This document shows positions 59,937 through 64,000 of a stretch of DNA of 64,000 nucleotides, one piece after another. The stretch is from an uncultured Lachnospiraceae bacterium (GTDB taxonomy: Bacteria > Bacillota > Clostridia > Lachnospirales > Lachnospiraceae), in contig CANQRU010000001.1 of NCBI GenBank assembly GCA_947626395.1, forward strand, positions 101,821 to 165,820, in the 5' to 3' direction. The notes below the pieces were generated by a model, which saw only the letters and a list, made by a program, of their open reading frames with translations, searched no databases and was not told the origin of the DNA. The stretch's first letter is position 1, and every line of letters begins with the position of its first letter. Made by a program: the position numbers and the translations under genes.

Positions 59937-61469
59937 ATGATCAGAATCGCGAGAACGGAAAACGGACTGGTGAGGGGAATCGAGGCCGCGGACCCGCGGA
60001 TCACGGCGTTTAAGGGCGTGCCGTTTGCCGCGCCGCCTGTCGGAGAAAACCGCTGGCGCGCGCCTCAGCCCTGCGCCGACTGGGAGGGCATCCGCGACGC
60101 TTACCGCTTCGCGCCCATTTCCGTGCAGGACAGGCCCGGAGTGGGAACCGATATCTACTGCCGCGAGTGGCATGTGGATCCGGATATCGCCATGGGCGAG
60201 GACTGTTTGTACTTAAATATCTGGACAGGCGCGAAGAGCGCAGACGAGAAGCAGCCGGTTCTGGTATGGTTCTTCGGCGGAGGCCTGCAGTGGGGGTATC
60301 CTGCGGAGATGGAATTTGACGGCGAGCGCCTGGCAAGGCGCGGCGTGGTTGTGGTGACGGTGAATTACCGGATCAATGTATTTGGCTTCCTGGCTCATCC
60401 CCAGATCACTGCTGAGCAGCCGGACGCGCCGGCGAATTTCGGCAATCTGGATCAGCAGGCGGGTCTTAAGTGGGTGGTCCGCAACATTGCGGCTTTCGGC
60501 GGCGATCCGGGCAATATCACGATCGCTGGCCAGTCGGCGGGAGGCGGCAGCGTCCTAAGCCAGATCGCGTGTCCAGCTAATAAGGGGCTGTTCCAGAAGG
60601 CGGTGGTCATGAGCGGTATGATCCGCAGCCCCTACGGCGGAGGCGGGATCGGGACGCCGGAGCCGCTTGCGTCGGCGGAGAAGAACGGAGAGGATTTCTT
60701 TGCGTTCCTCGGCGTTTCGTCGCTTGCGGAGGCCCGGAAGCTGGACGCCTTTGAAATCTTACATAAATATAGCGAGTACGCTCAAAGCCACCGACGGATG
60801 TTCACGGTGGAGGACGGTCGGTTCTGCGTCGGCGAGCCGCTCGCGCTGATCCTTGCGGGAAAATGTGTGGACGTGCCGATTATGGCCGGAAACACCGGCG
60901 ACGAGTTCCCCAATTTCCTTCAGGCTGGTTCGGAGGAAGAACTGAAGCAGAAGGCGGAGGCAGCCTTCGGGAAGCGGGCGCAGGAATTCCTCGCGTTTGA
61001 AGAGGCTCGCAGGGCAGAGCAGCCGGGACTCTACGCGAAGGCGGCGGGTATCGAGTGTACGGCCAAGAGCCTGTTCCTGGAGAAGAAACGGCTCGGAAGC
61101 GCCAATGACTATTACTATTACCGGTTCGACGGGGAGATCCCGGGCTGGGACCATCCGGGAACCTTCCATTCGGTGGACCTGTGGTTCTTCTTCGAGACGC
61201 TGGCCAAATGCTGGCGGCCCTTCGTGGGGAAGCATTACGACCTGGCCAGGCAGATGTGCAATTACTGGGCCAACTTCATCAAGACCGGCGATCCCAATGG
61301 CCCGGACGCGGACGGCACCCCGATGCCGGAGTGGCTGCCCTATACGGAGGAAACGCCCTGCGATATGGTGTTCAGTCACGACGGCGCGGCGCCGGTGACG
61401 GAGCCGGAGAGTCTGTTTATGAAATTTCTCATCGATATGACCGGGAAACGCATGAAAGGAGAGGCATAA
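59937..61469 (+). CDS. Type B carboxylesterase (PnbA-like), probable xylan-side-chain esterase
   Basis: A 510-residue alpha/beta-hydrolase of the carboxylesterase B family. The nucleophile elbow is IAGQSAGGGSV (Ser200), the oxyanion region is VLVWFFGGGLQWG, an acidic residue lies in GNTGDEFPNFL and the His in PGTFHSVDLWFFF. GEDCLYLNIWT is a family signature. No signal peptide. GGAGG precedes the start. Between GH8 and GH43 genes, an acetyl or feruloyl esterase role on xylo-oligosaccharides is likely but not provable from sequence. Confidence 0.9.
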   Translation: MIRIARTENGLVRGIEAADPRITAFKGVPFAAPPVGENRWRAPQPCADWEGIRDAYRFAPISVQDRPGVGTDIYCREWHVDPDIAMGEDCLYLNIWTGAKSADEKQPVLVWFFGGGLQWGYPAEMEFDGERLARRGVVVVTVNYRINVFGFLAHPQITAEQPDAPANFGNLDQQAGLKWVVRNIAAFGGDPGNITIAGQSAGGGSVLSQIACPANKGLFQKAVVMSGMIRSPYGGGGIGTPEPLASAEKNGEDFFAFLGVSSLAEARKLDAFEILHKYSEYAQSHRRMFTVEDGRFCVGEPLALILAGKCVDVPIMAGNTGDEFPNFLQAGSEEELKQKAEAAFGKRAQEFLAFEEARRAEQPGLYAKAAGIECTAKSLFLEKKRLGSANDYYYYRFDGEIPGWDHPGTFHSVDLWFFFETLAKCWRPFVGKHYDLARQMCNYWANFIKTGDPNGPDADGTPMPEWLPYTEETPCDMVFSHDGAAPVTEPESLFMKFLIDMTGKRMKGEA

Positions 61470-61472
61470 AGC

Positions 61473-63224
61473 ATGAGTCGGGAGAATACCGGATTTTCGG
61501 TCATGGTCTATACGCGTACGCCGGTTCCGGGAGAATATCCCGCGGGCCTGGCGCAGAGCGTTCATCTGGCCGTAAGCGGGGACGGCGTTCATTTCCGGCC
61601 GCTGAACCAGAATTACGGCGTCGTGTTTGCGCAGGGGACGATCCGGGCAGATGATACGATCCATCCGAAGGGCGTGAAGGAGCCGCGGGTGTTTTCTATC
61701 GGGGAAGGACGGTATGGGATCACGGGTGTTTCCGTCAATGAGGACGGTAGTCCGGATGAAGAGATGGCCGGGAAAATGTTCTACTGGACGACGGAGGATT
61801 TTATTCGTTTCCGGGAAGAAGAGTCGCTGGATGCGGGGAAAATTGCGGCTGAGGCAGGACAGGAAATCTCCGGCGCTATATTGAAATTGAAATCCGGAGA
61901 AGTTTGTGAATCCGTCAGTTTTGCGCCACAGGCTGTTGTGTCCTGTTTTACTCTGGAATCCGGCGAGACCGTTACCGGCAGTGTCGTGAGTATTGATGAG
62001 CAGTTGTACGATCGCATGGAACAATACTGGAGCCGGGTTTACAACTGCAGCGTATCTGTGCCGGAAACGGTGGAGACAGATTCGCCGGAGGCGCTTGCGG
62101 ACGTGAAAGCGACCCTGACCTATTCCGACGGCTCCCGGACGCTGCGGCGGGTGGCGTGGGACATTTCCACCGTCAATTTCGGACGGAGCGGAATCTATGA
62201 GATATCGGGTACAGTACAGGAGATCCGCTACCCATTTCCTCTGGCGGAGGGCTACGGCGATCCGGTGATCCTGTCCTGGGAAGGCAGAAAGTATTATATC
62301 GCGACCAACGACAATAAGAACGACATCGGCCTGTATGTAAGAGAGGCGCCGACCGTGGATGGTCTGTTCGCGGAGGGGATCACGGAGCATCTGATCCTCG
62401 GAGAGGATGAGAAGCGCAATCTGCACCAGACCTTCTGGGCCCCGGAGTTTCATTTGATCGGCGGCGAGCTTTACATTCTGTTCGCGGTCAGCGGCCGCGT
62501 ATGGGGACCTCAGTGTCACATGATGCGGCTGAAAAAAGGCGGAAGAATCACGGATCCCGACAGCTGGACGGATCCGGTTCGGGTGCGGAGAAAGGACGGA
62601 AGCCGGCTTTCGGAGGACGGCATTACGCTGGATATGACTTATCTGAAAGCGGGCGGGCGTTCTTATCTGGTCTGGTCCTACAGGCGGCATATCGGCAGTC
62701 CGATGGACACCGGTTCCATGCTTTACATCGCGGAAACCGATGAGAGGACGCCGTGGCAGCTGACCAGCGAGCCGGTGCTTCTTACCAGACCCCTTTACGG
62801 CTGGGAAAATGTGGACGGCACCATCAATAACGAAGGCCCCTACGCGTTCCAGGCGGACGGAAAAGTCTATCTGACCTATTCCGGCGGTTCCGCGAACGCC
62901 TATACTTATGTGCTGGGGCTTCTGACCGCGAACGCGGACGACGACCTTTTAGATATGGCCAACTGGACAAAGAGCGGTTATCCGGTGCTTTCGTATTACT
63001 CCGTGGAAGGGGTATACGGGCCCGGGCATAACTCCTTCTACACCGATGAGGACGGGAATCTGATGATCGCTTACCATGGCGAAACCAGTATCGACGGCCA
63101 TTTGCGGTGCGTGGGGATCCGGCGGGTGCATTTTGACGCGGAGGGAAGGCCGAGATTCGACCTGTCCGCCGACCGGGACCTGGATCCGGCGCTTAATCGG
63201 GTGCATATGAAAGTTATCGTATAG
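61473..63224 (+). CDS. GH43-family glycosidase with N-terminal module and Ig-like domain
   Basis: A 583-residue protein starting four bases after the esterase stop. Residues 1-120 form a lead module (MVYTRTPVPGEYPAGLAQSV) also present in the next gene product. Residues about 195-250 resemble a Big_4 Ig-like domain (VSVPETVETDSPEALADVKA). From about 255 the GH43 propeller begins, with the base Asp263 in GYGDPVILSW and the acid Glu in TINNEGPYAF (near 457). There is no signal peptide. The segment 120-180 is rich in Gly/Ala/Glu/Ser and looks inserted. Arabinofuranosidase or xylosidase activity is inferred. Confidence 0.85.
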   Translation: MSRENTGFSVMVYTRTPVPGEYPAGLAQSVHLAVSGDGVHFRPLNQNYGVVFAQGTIRADDTIHPKGVKEPRVFSIGEGRYGITGVSVNEDGSPDEEMAGKMFYWTTEDFIRFREEESLDAGKIAAEAGQEISGAILKLKSGEVCESVSFAPQAVVSCFTLESGETVTGSVVSIDEQLYDRMEQYWSRVYNCSVSVPETVETDSPEALADVKATLTYSDGSRTLRRVAWDISTVNFGRSGIYEISGTVQEIRYPFPLAEGYGDPVILSWEGRKYYIATNDNKNDIGLYVREAPTVDGLFAEGITEHLILGEDEKRNLHQTFWAPEFHLIGGELYILFAVSGRVWGPQCHMMRLKKGGRITDPDSWTDPVRVRRKDGSRLSEDGITLDMTYLKAGGRSYLVWSYRRHIGSPMDTGSMLYIAETDERTPWQLTSEPVLLTRPLYGWENVDGTINNEGPYAFQADGKVYLTYSGGSANAYTYVLGLLTANADDDLLDMANWTKSGYPVLSYYSVEGVYGPGHNSFYTDEDGNLMIAYHGETSIDGHLRCVGIRRVHFDAEGRPRFDLSADRDLDPALNRVHMKVIV

Positions 63225-63342
63225 CGTGGCCTTATTTCGTCAGAGAATATACCGCATCGATAGGGTGTCAGAATGGTGAGAGTGATTCCATTGATGGTAT
63301 GGAAGAACGATTATAAAGAATGATATGGAAGGAATTTCAGGG

Positions 63343-64000
63343 ATGGCATATTTATTGAATTATACGCGAGCGCCGGTCAATGAGGTGCTGTATGATCCGA
63401 AGCTGGCTTTCAGCATGCATCTGGCGCTCAGCGAGGACGGAAGTCAATACAGGGCGCTGAACCATAACAGCGGCGTGCTGTTCGCAAAGGCGACGGAGAA
63501 CGCGGACGGTTCTTTAAATCCGAAGAGTATGAAGAATCCGTGGCTTTTCCGGCTGCCGAACGGCGGATTCGGAGTCGCCGCCATCCGCACAGGCGGAGAC
63601 GGAGAGGATGATGAGGAGAGCAGAGGATGCGTGCTCTGTTTCCGGTCCGATGATCTGCTATGTTATGAGGAGCTGGGGCTTCTGAAACTGGGAACGGATT
63701 ATGTGGAGAAGGTGCAGTGCAGCTGCAATGCGGATACCGGTGATATTGCCGTTATCTGGCAGGAACGGGACGGCGGATGCTGCGTCTCATCAGTGCCGGG
63801 AAATGCCTGGCGGCCGTCTGCGGACGGCGGACTGGTACTTGGCAGGGTGCCGGAAGTGCGTGAAAACTTCGAGAGCAGTGTTCTTACAGGAGCGTGTGGA
63901 AACTTCGCAAACGGTAATCACGCGGAGACGGTATGCTTATTGTCCAAACTCAATGTCAAGCAGCATATCGAAGTTGAACTCACCATGGACGAGATGGATT
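63343..64000 (+). CDS. Partial CDS: paralogue of the preceding GH43-type protein (N-terminus)
   Basis: The frame stays open to the window end (219 codons). MAYLLNYTRAPVNEVLYDPK, HLALSEDGSQYRALNHNSGV and LNPKSMKNPWLFRL line up with the N-terminal module of the preceding product, so this is a related enzyme continuing past the window. GGAAGG lies nine bases before this ATG; another ATG 18 bp upstream has none. It lacks a signal peptide. Catalytic residues are outside the visible part, so family membership rests on the shared N-terminal module. Confidence 0.75.
   Translation, partial: MAYLLNYTRAPVNEVLYDPKLAFSMHLALSEDGSQYRALNHNSGVLFAKATENADGSLNPKSMKNPWLFRLPNGGFGVAAIRTGGDGEDDEESRGCVLCFRSDDLLCYEELGLLKLGTDYVEKVQCSCNADTGDIAVIWQERDGGCCVSSVPGNAWRPSADGGLVLGRVPEVRENFESSVLTGACGNFANGNHAETVCLLSKLNVKQHIEVELTMDEMD

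Noticed and set aside
60759..62690. A 643-codon antisense frame across the carboxylesterase and GH43 genes
   Set aside because: It spans two well-supported genes, has no family motif and no start signals; a codon-bias shadow.

Overview
This looks like a chromosome segment of an anaerobic gut Firmicute, most likely a Lachnospiraceae-type member of the Clostridia. The reasons are a GC-rich core with an AT-richer island, strong Shine-Dalgarno sites, sugar ABC importers without a dedicated ATPase next to NHL, YIP1 and DUF5696 genes, and a large set of cytoplasmic xylan enzymes. The species is an inference; no rRNA or tRNA gene is present.

Layout. (1) 1-433: tail of an MNT nucleotidyltransferase and a HepT-like partner. 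(2) 478-4112: minus-strand FecBCD/BtuCDF-type metal or metal-chelate importer. (3) 4278-4777: YunG-like gene broken by one amber codon, then a 39-bp tandem repeat. (4) 5068-8948: two-gene molybdenum hydroxylase (xanthine dehydrogenase family), FAD subunit plus fused 2Fe-2S/Mo subunit. (5) 9161-10144: stand-alone ATP-pyrophosphatase half of GMP synthase. (6) 10145 to about 21860: an island whose integrase lies directly beyond the 3' end of guaA. It carries a probable type I toxin with an antisense promoter, integrase, TM2 protein, repressor with two operators, a possible structured RNA, an IS21 istB remnant, and a type I restriction-modification operon with two specificity genes, RhuM and a YgjP-like metallopeptidase gene. 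(7) 21979-34483: xylan operons (xylulokinase, SGNH esterase, GH115, GH43, AraC regulator, a 47-bp tandem repeat array, GH43, membrane-anchored GH10). (8) 34758-47984: one long operon with two sugar importers (SBP1-permease-permease-NHL-YIP1-DUF5696-permease-permease-SBP2). (9) 48408-50383: a paralogous pair of U32-like proteins. (10) 50571-58712: a MacB-like ABC export system with two adaptor genes, one of them an internally duplicated adaptor, and two ATPases. (11) 58715-64000: GH8 exo-oligoxylanase, carboxylesterase and two GH43-type genes, the last cut by the window end.

How it fits together. GH10 at the cell surface would cut glucuronoarabinoxylan, the two importers would bring in decorated xylo-oligosaccharides, and cytoplasmic enzymes without signal peptides (SGNH esterase, carboxylesterase, GH115 glucuronidase, GH43 enzymes, GH8) would strip and shorten them. 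Xylulokinase would feed xylulose into the pentose phosphate pathway. The AraC regulator, a cre-like site before xylB and structured leaders are the visible control points.

Most unusual signals: the repressor-controlled promoter leading into a terminally paired, apparently non-coding segment; the complete type I toxin-antitoxin layout at 10257-10615; the pentapeptide repeat array that continues for about 40 codons beyond the stop of SBP2; the 47-bp array upstream of a GH43 gene; the duplicated adaptor and dual-ATPase exporter; and Ser/Gly/Ala/Glu-rich insertions in several unrelated conserved proteins.
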